From Kiritimatiellia bacterium (lineage in GTDB: Bacteria > Verrucomicrobiota > Kiritimatiellia > RFP12 > UBA1067), in assembly GCA_017514235.1 (NCBI GenBank), contig JAFWKK010000038.1, positions 1 through 64,000 of the forward strand: 64,000 nucleotides of DNA, written 5' to 3'. Below, in pieces: positions 44,298 through 51,986 of this stretch (position 1 is its first letter; every line of letters begins with the position of its first letter). The notes beneath the pieces were generated by a model, which was given only the letters and a program-made list of their open reading frames with translations, made no database searches and was not told where the DNA came from. Made by a program: the position numbers and the translations under genes.

Positions 44298-46558
44298 CTC
44301 GTCTCCTCCATAATCTTCGCGTCGGCAAAAAGGCGCACGACTTTGTCATGCGGCAAATCGGTCGGCCATGTCTCCATCGCCTCGGCATCAAGAATGCCGT
44401 ACGGCAGGCCAAGGTCAAGCTGCCCACGCCCGGCGACATGCCAGTAAACCACATGACGGCGCCCCTCCTTCTCATAAAGGAACGCTCGCACGGGCGTATC
44501 CTTGCCGCCTGCGACGGAAATTTGCTCCCATTCGACCAATTCATAGCCTCCCTTCCCATCCAAGAGAAGATGATGCTCCTTCTTCGTGTCACGCAGGCGA
44601 CGCTTCCACTCGTCCGTCACAAATCCACGCCGTCGTGCGTCGTTCCAGCTGCGCATTGTCTTCAGAATGTCATCTGTGCGAGGATGGCGTCGCAACCTGT
44701 CGAGTGGCAGCATGACTGCGGCGGCACAGTCCCACGCTGCAGCCTTTGCCATGCCAAACTCCCACATGTCAGGCTGGGTGCCGACCGTTTTCAATCCCGC
44801 GCTCCGCTCTCCATTCTCCGCCTCCAGATATTCAGGCATCCAGTAGTACCACCATCCGAAGTCAACGCGCGTCATGTCCTGTCGCGCAATGGGCGCCTGT
44901 GCACATGGAAACTCCACAATCTTTGCCTTGAACTCCTCTGGGCGGAAGGAATCGAACGCATTGGCGCCAGAGAGCATGTGCCAGCCGAAATGCGTCCTTG
45001 CCGCACCCTCACCAAACAGAGGCTCAGGCTTCAGCAGCCGCCAATAGCGGTACTGCGCATTTGCGACGTGGTAGTTGAACGGACGATTCACTCCCTCTGA
45101 TCCGTCGAGATAGACGTACTCGAACCCGCAGTTGTAGATGCTGGCGAGTTTGGCCGCTACCTCGTCCTGCAGGTCGGTGTTCTGGTCGATGTAGCAGCTG
45201 TTGGGCCAGCCATACTCGCTCAGGTCGAGAATGCCGCCGACCTCGCCTTTGGGGTGGGTTGTCGGACGTGTACGGTGTGCGCCGCGCTTCACTCCGAGAA
45301 AACGGTATGGAGGCTTCACGGTGTAGCTTTCGTAAGAAAGCAGCTCGCCGCCAAACTGAAGGACGCGGCAGCTGGGGAACATGACCGTGTCTGCGGTCGG
45401 CTCATAGACCGCAACCTCTGACAGTGTGTTCGTATCGTCAGGGAGCGCCTCGGCCAACGTGAAACGCCGCGTCTTGTTGAGACGGGGATCTGCAACTGGT
45501 GCAACGTATCGACTCTCCAGGCCGATGTGGGAATGAAGCGTATGGAAGCCAGGCGTGATGCCCGCCGCTTTGACCTTGTCCAGCACCGCCTTGAGATCGA
45601 TCGCGCCGTTTGGGTATTCCGGACGCCAATCGTAATCGCCGCAGTGACCATAGCTGTACGACTCCACGACAACATGGCTGTAGTCAAACGTCATCAATCT
45701 GAACCCACCGCGCACGGCATAGGCAAGAATGTCGTCAATTCGCTTCGGATCGACTTTGCCGCTCAGATGGAAGATTGGCTCCTCCAGCAAAGACGAACGG
45801 CGGCTCGCCACACCGCGCGGCAGCCCATAATCGCGCTCGAAGACATCCATCGCATCAAGGAATGCCTCCTGCCCAGGCAAAGCGAACAACGCCGCACAAC
45901 CGCCTCGCAGACGAACCCCCGCGGCAAGTTCGGCAAACAGGAGCCGCCAGCCATTGTGCGTCTCGTGGTCAACATCAGGATGTGGCGACGAAGCAGCCAC
46001 GCAAACAGCGGCCTTGTCGTCCCAGCTCACATTCAACCAATCGCCGAAATGCAGTCGATTGGCAACGGGGAGCTGAAGAACTCGGAATGACGCTACTGGC
46101 GGAATGTCCATCTTGAGGTAGTCGTATGTCGTCTTGCGGTCGCAGATGAAATCGACCAGCTCGAAAGCGATGTAGGACGGCTCCACCTTCACGCGCACCT
46201 TCGCCTCGTACATGCGATGCGGGAATCCCGCAATCAGCAGATCTCCGTCACGTCTGAGCGAACACGCCGGATACACCGTCCGCTTGTTGAGATGTATCAG
46301 CTTGATTTCGTTGTTGAATGGTCGATCCTGCGTTGCGGTGAAGAGCGAGATCGGCTCGACAGCCGAAAGGCACTCTTCTCCTGTCGCCTTCACGACTAGC
46401 GACTTTGCAACGGCATTCGTTCCAACAACAAGCCGGAATGTCGCGTTCTCAAGCACAATGCCCTCGCATTCAGCCGCACAAAGTCCGCAAGACGACCAGA
46501 CGGAAGCGAAAACAAAAGCCAAAACGCAAAGTTCTCTTTCTCTCTTTGCCTTCATCAT
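44294..46558 (-). CDS. Secreted GH36/clan D-like glycosidase
   Basis: A 754-residue protein with a signal peptide (LCVLAFVFASVWSSCGLCAA) and AGGAAAGGG before the start. A super-beta-sandwich-like N-terminal half leads to a TIM barrel: FRLMTFDYSHVV near 295, GAIDLKAVLDKVKAAGITPGFH near 330 and FEYVYLDGSEG near 505. This is the outline of alpha-galactosidase-like (clan D) enzymes, where Asp residues at strand ends act as nucleophile and acid. The linkage is not readable. It lies 16 nt after the GntR/LacI-type regulator and is likely its first structural target. Confidence 0.6.
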   Translation of the reverse strand: MMKAKRERELCVLAFVFASVWSSCGLCAAECEGIVLENATFRLVVGTNAVAKSLVVKATGEECLSAVEPISLFTATQDRPFNNEIKLIHLNKRTVYPACSLRRDGDLLIAGFPHRMYEAKVRVKVEPSYIAFELVDFICDRKTTYDYLKMDIPPVASFRVLQLPVANRLHFGDWLNVSWDDKAAVCVAASSPHPDVDHETHNGWRLLFAELAAGVRLRGGCAALFALPGQEAFLDAMDVFERDYGLPRGVASRRSSLLEEPIFHLSGKVDPKRIDDILAYAVRGGFRLMTFDYSHVVVESYSYGHCGDYDWRPEYPNGAIDLKAVLDKVKAAGITPGFHTLHSHIGLESRYVAPVADPRLNKTRRFTLAEALPDDTNTLSEVAVYEPTADTVMFPSCRVLQFGGELLSYESYTVKPPYRFLGVKRGAHRTRPTTHPKGEVGGILDLSEYGWPNSCYIDQNTDLQDEVAAKLASIYNCGFEYVYLDGSEGVNRPFNYHVANAQYRYWRLLKPEPLFGEGAARTHFGWHMLSGANAFDSFRPEEFKAKIVEFPCAQAPIARQDMTRVDFGWWYYWMPEYLEAENGERSAGLKTVGTQPDMWEFGMAKAAAWDCAAAVMLPLDRLRRHPRTDDILKTMRSWNDARRRGFVTDEWKRRLRDTKKEHHLLLDGKGGYELVEWEQISVAGGKDTPVRAFLYEKEGRRHVVYWHVAGRGQLDLGLPYGILDAEAMETWPTDLPHDKVVRLFADAKIMEETR

Positions 46559-46573
46559 GTCCCTTTCCTGACC

Positions 46574-47671
46574 CTATTGTTCGACAGAACACGGGAAAGT
46601 CTCTCCCGAAATGAAACGCTGCCGCATGCGGACATCAGGTGCCGGCCGTCCCTCGATGCGGGCAACCGCGTGGTCGGCAAGCACCTCACCGTCCGATAGA
46701 GGATCAAACTCTATGCGCGAAAGCGTATGCGACCAGACCGGTGCAACGCCACGGTTCGACATCGTGATGATGCCAACATCTCCCGGAGAACTAACGCCTC
46801 GCCGAGCCAAAGCGAGAAGTCCGCCAAACGCCACGTAGTCATCAGTGAAGAACACAAGATCCGGACGGGATCGCTCTGGCGCGAAACGATCAAAGACCAG
46901 TTCCATCGACCGATGCTTGAGATCCTCTAGAAAGTTCGGTCCGGAGGCCTTAACGGAAATCGGCTCAACCTCCATCCCAAATCGCTCCAGCAACGCGCGT
47001 TCAGCCGATCCATCGGCGTAGTTCACAAGCAACACACGCCTTGCCCCTGCGCGGCAGATTGCGTTCGCAACAGGCTCCATATCGCGTATGTTCGACCTTC
47101 GAAATTTATCAAGTCCAGGTGCCTCCTGCTTATCCACAAATGCCAGTGCCGGCACGTCATAGGTTGCAACGTGCACAGCGAGCGCTTCTGGAGGATGGAT
47201 GGCGATTATGAAATCGGTCTTTTCTCCACACAGTGCATCAAGCTGGGAGAAATCAAGTTTGCGATCTTCTTTTTCATCCACTGCTACCGATATGAATAAG
47301 TAGCCACGCGCAATCATCGCCCGGCGAAGCGAACCCATCACCATGGAAAAGTAATACGATCCCTCAAGGGCTGCGATGAAGGCACAAATGACGCGACCTT
47401 TCCAGATACGGTCGCCATGCGCCAACACCTCACACCCGATACGCGGGCGTGACCGTATGAGATTTTCCGCCACAAGCCGCTTCATGGCTTCTCGCGGTGC
47501 GCGAATCGACACGCCCAACTCCATTGCAATATCGGAAAACGATGGCAACCTGTCTCCCGGTTGGTAGAAGCCCGTAAGAATGGCACGGCGAAATCCATCC
47601 ACCAACTGCGTCGATAGATTTGCCTGATTATTCCTGTCAATTTTGAACGGAATAGCCAATCTGCCCTTCAT
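46574..47671 (-). CDS. GntR-type DNA-binding regulator with LacI-like sugar-binding domain
   Basis: A 365-residue regulator. Residues about 15-85 are a winged helix of GntR type (LSTQLVDGFRRAILTG, PGDRLPSFSDIAMELGVS, REAMKRLVAENLIRSRP). The rest is a periplasmic-binding-protein-like domain, seen in GVSSPGDVGIITMSNRG and RPDLVFFTDDYVAFGGLLAL. This layout is that of AraR-type regulators, which respond to sugars. It heads the minus-strand glycosidase run and probably controls it. The ATG at 47671 is 8 nt after an extended -10 box with no ribosome site between them, so it may be made from a leaderless mRNA. Confidence 0.85.
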   Translation of the reverse strand: MKGRLAIPFKIDRNNQANLSTQLVDGFRRAILTGFYQPGDRLPSFSDIAMELGVSIRAPREAMKRLVAENLIRSRPRIGCEVLAHGDRIWKGRVICAFIAALEGSYYFSMVMGSLRRAMIARGYLFISVAVDEKEDRKLDFSQLDALCGEKTDFIIAIHPPEALAVHVATYDVPALAFVDKQEAPGLDKFRRSNIRDMEPVANAICRAGARRVLLVNYADGSAERALLERFGMEVEPISVKASGPNFLEDLKHRSMELVFDRFAPERSRPDLVFFTDDYVAFGGLLALARRGVSSPGDVGIITMSNRGVAPVWSHTLSRIEFDPLSDGEVLADHAVARIEGRPAPDVRMRQRFISGETFPCSVEQ

Positions 47672-47679
47672 AAGTGCAT

Positions 47680-47688
47680 ATTGTATCA
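47680..47688 (-). promoter_or_regulatory. Extended -10 promoter of the GntR/LacI gene, leaderless arrangement
   Basis: The minus strand reads TGATACAAT, then ATGCACTT and the ATG at 47671. An alternative ATG two bases after the box is out of frame. Confidence 0.5.
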
Positions 47689-47771
47689 AACCCGACTTGC
47701 GAAATCAACAGGGATCTGTTATTATTGTTTTCAGACATTTTGATATTTTTGCAATAATATATATGATATAT

Positions 47772-48032
47772 TCATTTTATGTTTTGCCATGTATTGCAAT
47801 ACCATTTACGATGTTGCCGCCAACTTTCTTCAGTAACTCTTCCGCCTAGACTGAACCGTGCAATGAATCCAGAGAGCACGTGGCGGTGGAATGTGCCCTC
47901 GCTCATGCCGCGACGAGCGGCCACTTTCTGCCAGCTCAAAGGTTCCATGAAGTCCCGTGTAAGTGCCATGTTCGTAAGTCCTATGCAGAACTGTCGTCGT
48001 GTCATTTTTCCAAGAGATTCCAACTCTCGCAT
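47772..48032 (-). CDS. Small protein with a possible helix-turn-helix, function unknown
   Basis: 86 residues from an internal ATG (MRELESLGKMTRRQF); a longer frame starts at a GTG at 48113. The segment SWQKVAARRGMSEGTFHRHV looks like a short helix-turn-helix, followed by basic and aromatic residues (ESWRQHRKWY). The ribosome site is poor. It sits in AT-rich sequence beside the nifJ-duplication region. It could be a regulator or excisionase-like remnant; I do not recognise a family. Confidence 0.35.
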   Translation of the reverse strand: MRELESLGKMTRRQFCIGLTNMALTRDFMEPLSWQKVAARRGMSEGTFHRHVLSGFIARFSLGGRVTEESWRQHRKWYCNTWQNIK

Positions 48033-48162
48033 TGATGACTTGCCGCTCACGACTTGTCGCCGAACACCATATCCAATACATAAAAAAGGGAGCGCATTTT
48101 CCTTTCCATGCACTCTCCCGAAGCCCTGGACAGGCCTAAATCAGAATACACGAAGAAAGAGA

Positions 48163-48183
48163 ATGCGCCCTCATAGGGCGCAT
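48163..48183 (-). terminator. Hairpin, probable terminator downstream of the addiction module
   Basis: A perfect 9-bp stem (ATGCGCCCT / AGGGCGCAT) with a 3-nt loop. On the minus strand it is followed by the T-rich tract TCTCTTTCTTC, whereas on the plus strand the tail is not T-rich. Confidence 0.45.
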
Positions 48184-48243
48184 CTCCACTCACATGCCGT
48201 TCTGATTTTGAAATATGTCCAGTATTTCGGGAGAACGACTTGT

Positions 48244-48300
48244 TAGCGTTGATGCTAAATTGTCTATGCGGCGGGGCGTTGCCCGCCTATATGCCGGTTA
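48244..48300. repeat. Structured short repeat, copy 1
   Basis: A small hairpin (TAGC..GCTA) is followed by AATTG and a GGCGGG/CCCGCC hairpin with a 6-nt loop, ending CCGGTTA. The 44 bp at 48257-48300 match 51943-51986 with five differences, including a 25-nt identical core (48266-48290). On the minus strand it follows the toxin gene's stop by about 50 nt. Confidence 0.6.
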
Positions 48301-48351
48301 TTCTATCTTTAATTCCTCCTGTGTTATCATTATCGGCACGATTGAAATGGA

Positions 48352-48666
48352 TTACGAACTGTGCAGCGCCGATAAAATGCGCCGTGGGTCGAAGCGCATG
48401 TCAAGAATACACCACACTGATACTTTTGTTCCCGCCATCTTGTAGTAGATTGCCTGATGAAACCGCTTCTCCGGGCGAAAGAAATATCCAAGCCGTTTCT
48501 CGTCCACGCCTGCATCACTGGAAAGCCTGTCAATCTCCGCCATAATGTAATCTCAAAAGGCCAAACCAAGTCCATGTTCCAGAGAATCATAAAAATACTG
48601 CCTCCTCAAAATATCCATTATCGCGGACGGCAATATGTCAAGCGCGAAAGGAGCATCTTCAAGCAT
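48352..48666 (-). pseudogene. RelE/ParE-type toxin interrupted by an in-frame TGA
   Basis: The frame begins three bases after the antitoxin stop and reads MLEDAPFALDILPSAIMDIL, then YDSLEHGLGLAF, then TGA (complement of 48553-48555). The same frame continues DYIMAEIDRLSSDAG and ends with IYYKMAGTKVSVWCILDMRFDPRR. Both halves fit one ParE-like toxin of about 104 residues (ypaaieDi...Y.....gLG..F, then a hydrophobic strand and DPRR). The TGA stands where the family normally has a hydrophobic residue, so it is a nonsense mutation and the toxin is probably inactive. Other genes here end in TGA, so recoding is unlikely. Confidence 0.7.
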
Positions 48667-48669
48667 CAA

Positions 48670-48882
48670 TTAACTCTCCCGCAGAATCGCTTTCGCGGAT
48701 TCCCACGGAATTGGTCGCTCAACGCCTGCCGTGACCCGAGCTTCCGTCGCTTTAAGTTCCCGCTCATGCCAGGCAGGAATCAACTTTTCGGTTTCGGTGG
48801 AAAGCGATGCCCAGATATAGTCCATAACCGAGAACTTCTCCTCAACGGACATCTGATTTATGGCCTCTTTTATCCTTGGCAT
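48670..48882 (-). CDS. Addiction-module antitoxin-like protein
   Basis: 70 residues from the ATG giving MPRIKEAINQMSVEEKFSVM, with GAGGTGG about 6 nt upstream. The pattern, MSVEEKFSVMDYIWASL then PAWHERELKATEARV and a terminal WESAKAILRES, is that of the putative addiction-module component family (about 70-75 residues) that pairs with RelE/ParE toxins. The toxin gene follows after three bases. The antitoxin is intact while its partner is broken. Confidence 0.7.
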   Translation of the reverse strand: MPRIKEAINQMSVEEKFSVMDYIWASLSTETEKLIPAWHERELKATEARVTAGVERPIPWESAKAILRES

Positions 48883-48915
48883 ATCCACCTCGCCGTTTAA
48901 CACGTAGCAGAACTG

Positions 48916-48949
48916 ATTCCCTGCGGCGGCGGTCGCCGCCGCAGGGAAT
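48916..48949 (-). terminator. Long perfect hairpin after the nifJ fragment
   Basis: A perfect 16-bp stem (ATTCCCTGCGGCGGCG with its complement) and a 2-nt loop, 11 nt past the fragment's TAA; the minus-strand tail is CAGTT. It corresponds in position to the terminator after intact nifJ, but the stem sequence differs. Confidence 0.6.
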
Positions 48950-48959
48950 TTCCGAGCCC

Positions 48960-49449
48960 TTACATCTCGGAAAGCTTCTTGAGGAGAGCGTAGTTCTCCT
49001 TGAAGCCTTCCTCGGCGCCCTTGAGCATCTCCATTGCCTTGTCCTGGCCGATCTTCTTGACGAGCTGCTTGAAGCGGTTCTCGCCAAGCTCCTTCGAAAC
49101 GGCGTTCGCCGCGAAGGAGACGGTGTCGGACTTGTCGGCGCTGTCGAGCGTGAGCTTCTTGCCCGTCGCGTCCGGGTTGTAGCGCCAGAGCGGGAAGTGG
49201 ACGGACTCTACCGCCGCCTTCTGGTGCGCAGGACCCGTCTTCGTGAGGAGACCCTGCTCGATGCAGTGCGCGTACGCGATGATGATCGCAGGGCCGTTGT
49301 AGTTCTCGGCCTCGTTGAACGCCTTCACCGTCGCCGCGGGGTTGGTGCCCATCGAGACGTACGCGACGTAGACGTTCTTGTACTGCATCTGCATGAGGCC
49401 GAGGTTCTTCTTGGCCTGCACCTTGCCGGACGCCGCGAACTTCGCGATC
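48960..49449 (-). pseudogene. Duplicated 3' fragment of nifJ
   Basis: These 490 bp match the 3' end of intact nifJ (53119-53608) with about 17 substitutions and no indel. They encode the last 162 residues of the oxidoreductase, from IAKFAASGKVQAKKNLGL to KKLSEM; only three residues differ (Thr/Val, Asp/Glu, Ser/Ala). The frame stays open rightwards to 49526, adding 26 unrelated residues, but no promoter or ribosome site is evident. Alone the piece lacks the TPP, iron-sulfur and pyruvate domains, so it cannot be an enzyme. It marks the left end of the inserted region. Confidence 0.85.
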
Positions 49450-49747
49450 ACATACGAGTAAAACGAGGCAGATGCTCCGCCAGACATGAGAATCGTTCTC
49501 GTCTTGCCATTACATCGCACAAACATAATATTAGTGATGACAATGTCGTCGTGTTACGGATCGTCGTCATCATAAAGCATGGGTATAGGCTATTCTGTAT
49601 TCCTTGCACTTTCTATTGCGGCGGCATAAAGCTCCTTCGCAAGCTCCCTTGCACTCTCCGTCAGTAAACTCATTCAGACAACCTTCCCGTAGGCGGCACA
49701 AAACACTCATTGTCATTGCATATGTTCATGGTGCTATCAACGATATA
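49450..49747. other. AT-rich intergenic stretch next to the nifJ fragment
   Basis: No confident gene lies here. One minus-strand frame, 49590-49673, encodes MSLLTESARELAKELYAAAI plus seven residues and is preceded by GGGAAGG; it could be a short peptide or the tail of a lost gene. No terminal inverted repeats of an insertion sequence were recognised. Confidence 0.3.
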
Positions 49748-51388
49748 TCATTTGATCCCGCCATAAATATTTATCGAACCAAGTTCCGGCCCAACACTGA
49801 TAATGTTGCCAGCTGCACTAATCGTTGCAACAGCGTAGTGAAGATTCCTTGCATAATCTTCAGAGCTTGTTATACGGGTCACCACTAGTATTTTAAATCC
49901 ATTTCCCGATATGCCATCTGAGTAAAGAGACCACAAATCACTCGTAGTGCCCAGAGAGTTGTCTACCAAGCTACCCTCGGGGAAATTTGACGGCATGCCT
50001 ATGGCGATGTGTGCAGGATGCAAATTGTCCAGAAAAGCATGTGAGTTTGCATCAACAACAGTCTGCCTTTCACCATTTTCAGCCGACGCTTCGCTTGTTA
50101 CTGCAATATCTCCTAAAAGACTTAACACTCTGCTATTGTTCTCTGACTTAACTTTTTCTTTAGCATTTCTTTCCGCATCTTCCTTTTTGAAATTTGCGAG
50201 ACGGTTATTGAGTCTTGCTATGTGATTTGTCGCCTCGAACAGTCCGAGATCCTTAGCTCTTGCATACTTACTCATTATTCGGGCAAATGCTACCTCGTTG
50301 GTAAGGATGTCCCAGCCATGTCTTCCCGAGCAGAAAATGGTTCCGCAATACCCACGCATCCAGCTAGTCACTTCTGCAGGGCGTAGTATCTTAGAATCAG
50401 GTATACACTCACGTAAATCTGCTTCATCGCACAACCCTTCTACAAGAATGGCATTTGCATAGTTTGCATCACAAGCCTTGCGTAGCAATTTATAGGCAAC
50501 ACACCGATCTTCTGGCAATTCATTTCCTTGTGCATACCTTATGGCCAACTGATAATAGCCTTTCCCCTTGTTCTGCTTGGCTAATTGTAGTGCCTCATCA
50601 AGTGGAATCATTGGTTCAAGCATCTCTGGAGTCATTATGATCTTTTTGCGGGGCAACGCCTTAGAAAACGCATTTGAAGTCTCCTTCGCCTTTGGCAAAG
50701 CCGGAAGAAGGCCAAGCGTTGACTTTGCGATTTCAGAATTCTTGGCTTTTACAGCCGCAATTCTGGATTCACTATCAGCTTCTTGATTGGCCTTTGCCAG
50801 TTCCTTCGCCAATCTTCGCTCGAAACGAGCCAATTCGTTCGTCGCTACCGAAATGCCCATATTGATGGCTCGTTCGTATCCAGTGCGCACAAGTGCGACA
50901 TCTGTTTTATTTGTGAATGACAGCATCCCTTTGTACGAATCAACAGGAACCCCTATGTACTTCGCAATACCAACAGCATCGGGATCACGCATTAGCAAAG
51001 ACCTATGCGATAAGTCCCCAAACAACTCCAATTCATTTAACATCGCAAGGACGAAGACTGCGTTACCGTAATTTGCAGAATCCGCCTTTTGCAAAAATTG
51101 TCGTGCCAATTCCGCATCACGTTCAATCTCTACACCCTTTGCATAGTGAAGTGCAAGTGCATAATAGCCCTGTGGATAGCCGCGCTTTGCCTTGTCAGCC
51201 GCCTCGTCAAACGGCAAAAGCGGTTCAAGAAGGTAGCCGCGTTTTGCCTCCCTATCGGCCGCACGGATTCTAAAACTTCTAAAATCCTTCTTAAGCTCGT
51301 CAAGCTTACTTCTGTCCTCACAAAATGCGGTTTGTAGAAGCATGCCCGCAGAGGCCAATATTAGCATGGACAATATTTTACTTTTCAC
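49748..51388 (-). CDS. Secreted Sel1-like repeat protein
   Basis: A 546-residue protein. The GTG codon is the likely start because AAGGAG lies exactly 6 nt before it; an ATG two codons earlier would touch the ribosome site. A signal peptide (ILSMLILASAGMLLQTAFC) is followed by two long homologous halves, each with a Sel1-type helix pair: GYYALALHYAKGVEIERDAE near 75 and GYYQLAIRYAQGNELPEDRC near 280, each with a KA..ANYxNA segment after it. Sel1 repeats mediate protein-protein contacts. The C-terminal 110 residues are beta-rich and unrecognised. Base composition is clearly AT-richer than the flanks. Confidence 0.65.
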   Translation of the reverse strand: MKSKILSMLILASAGMLLQTAFCEDRSKLDELKKDFRSFRIRAADREAKRGYLLEPLLPFDEAADKAKRGYPQGYYALALHYAKGVEIERDAELARQFLQKADSANYGNAVFVLAMLNELELFGDLSHRSLLMRDPDAVGIAKYIGVPVDSYKGMLSFTNKTDVALVRTGYERAINMGISVATNELARFERRLAKELAKANQEADSESRIAAVKAKNSEIAKSTLGLLPALPKAKETSNAFSKALPRKKIIMTPEMLEPMIPLDEALQLAKQNKGKGYYQLAIRYAQGNELPEDRCVAYKLLRKACDANYANAILVEGLCDEADLRECIPDSKILRPAEVTSWMRGYCGTIFCSGRHGWDILTNEVAFARIMSKYARAKDLGLFEATNHIARLNNRLANFKKEDAERNAKEKVKSENNSRVLSLLGDIAVTSEASAENGERQTVVDANSHAFLDNLHPAHIAIGMPSNFPEGSLVDNSLGTTSDLWSLYSDGISGNGFKILVVTRITSSEDYARNLHYAVATISAAGNIISVGPELGSINIYGGIK

Positions 51389-51441
51389 ATCCATCTCCTT
51401 GTTTTGCTGTTATGCTGTTTTACTGCTATATTGATGTGCAG

Positions 51442-51687
51442 CTATCGTCTTCTGCACTTGCGGCCATTATTTTCCATACAATCCTTAAATCCATCCCAAT
51501 CCATTTTATATCCTAACTTACCAAATCTTGGAAACCATACGATGGAACCCTGTGACACCTGAAGTTCTCCTACCTTTATGCAGCCTTCTTGTACAACAAA
51601 CCTTGCCTTGGAAAGCCCTATTGTAATCTCATGTGGCAATGTCAATCCTACCGTTTTCCTCGTCAATGAAGATGCACGTTTCTTCAT
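51442..51687 (-). CDS. Small basic protein of unknown function
   Basis: 81 residues beginning MKKRASSLTRKTVGL, with AAAGGA 7 nt upstream. A beta-rich centre (ITIGLSKARFVVQEGCIKVG, then SIVWFPRFG) and a basic end (NNGRKCRRR) are visible. No family is recognised. It lies 53 nt before the Sel1 gene and about 110 nt after the nested inverted-repeat element, so it may be the first gene of that transcript. Confidence 0.5.
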   Translation of the reverse strand: MKKRASSLTRKTVGLTLPHEITIGLSKARFVVQEGCIKVGELQVSQGSIVWFPRFGKLGYKMDWDGFKDCMENNGRKCRRR

Positions 51688-51796
51688 GGATATCCTTTCA
51701 TTTCTTCATGCCCTCGTTGTTGTTTCACGGTCGGAGAATCGGGCCAATCCTCGTTCCGTGTTGCCGCTCCCCAGTCAGACACGAATCGAGAACATA

Positions 51797-51914
51797 AGAA
51801 AACCTCTACTCGCATCTCAGTAGAGGCTGTAGGAATTGCCTTGTTGGAAACACGAGTAGAGGCAAACGCTGTCGCGTTTCCTCTGCAAGTGCCGTCCAAC
51901 TCGAAACTTCCTAC
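51797..51914 (-). promoter_or_regulatory. Nested inverted repeats with a terminator-like hairpin; possible attenuator or structured RNA
   Basis: On the minus strand an 86-nt imperfect hairpin (51829-51914) closes with GTAGGAA/TTCCTAC, then TTGGA/TCCAA, then AGAGG-AACGC around a GACA loop. Directly after it comes CCTCTACT..AGTAGAGG followed by TTTTCTT, a normal intrinsic terminator. The terminator's right arm CGAGTAGAGG is also a perfect 10-nt complement of CCTCTACTCG in the first hairpin, so the two folds exclude each other. It sits upstream of the 51687 gene. An 89-codon frame crosses it but is shaped by the palindromes and is not called. Confidence 0.5.
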
Positions 51915-51932
51915 ATTTCTACTGACGACCGC

Positions 51933-51986
51933 TTTGCAGCGCAAATTGATCATGCGGCGGGGCGTTGCCCGCCTATGTCCCGGTTA
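51933..51986. repeat. Structured short repeat, copy 2
   Basis: Second copy of the repeat at 48244-48300: TTTGC..GCAAA stem, then TTG, then the GGCGGG/CCCGCC hairpin and CCGGTTA. The small stem differs from copy 1 in a compensatory way (TAGC/GCTA against TTGC/GCAA). Its end contains the TAA stop of the 51984-52799 gene. Confidence 0.6.

Noticed and set aside
48553..48555. Reassignment of TGA to an amino acid
   Set aside because: Many confident genes end in TGA, often in ATGA overlaps with the next gene, so TGA is a normal stop here. The toxin TGA is better read as a nonsense mutation.
51684..51953. An 89-codon frame across the nested inverted repeats
   Set aside because: Its sequence is largely dictated by the palindromes, it lacks a ribosome site, and it runs through a terminator-like hairpin. 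A real small protein cannot be excluded.
48244..51986. Integron attC sites as an explanation for the short repeat
   Set aside because: The repeat follows genes and folds, but I could not find paired RYYYAAC and GTTRRRY end boxes in inverted orientation, and no integron integrase is in the window.
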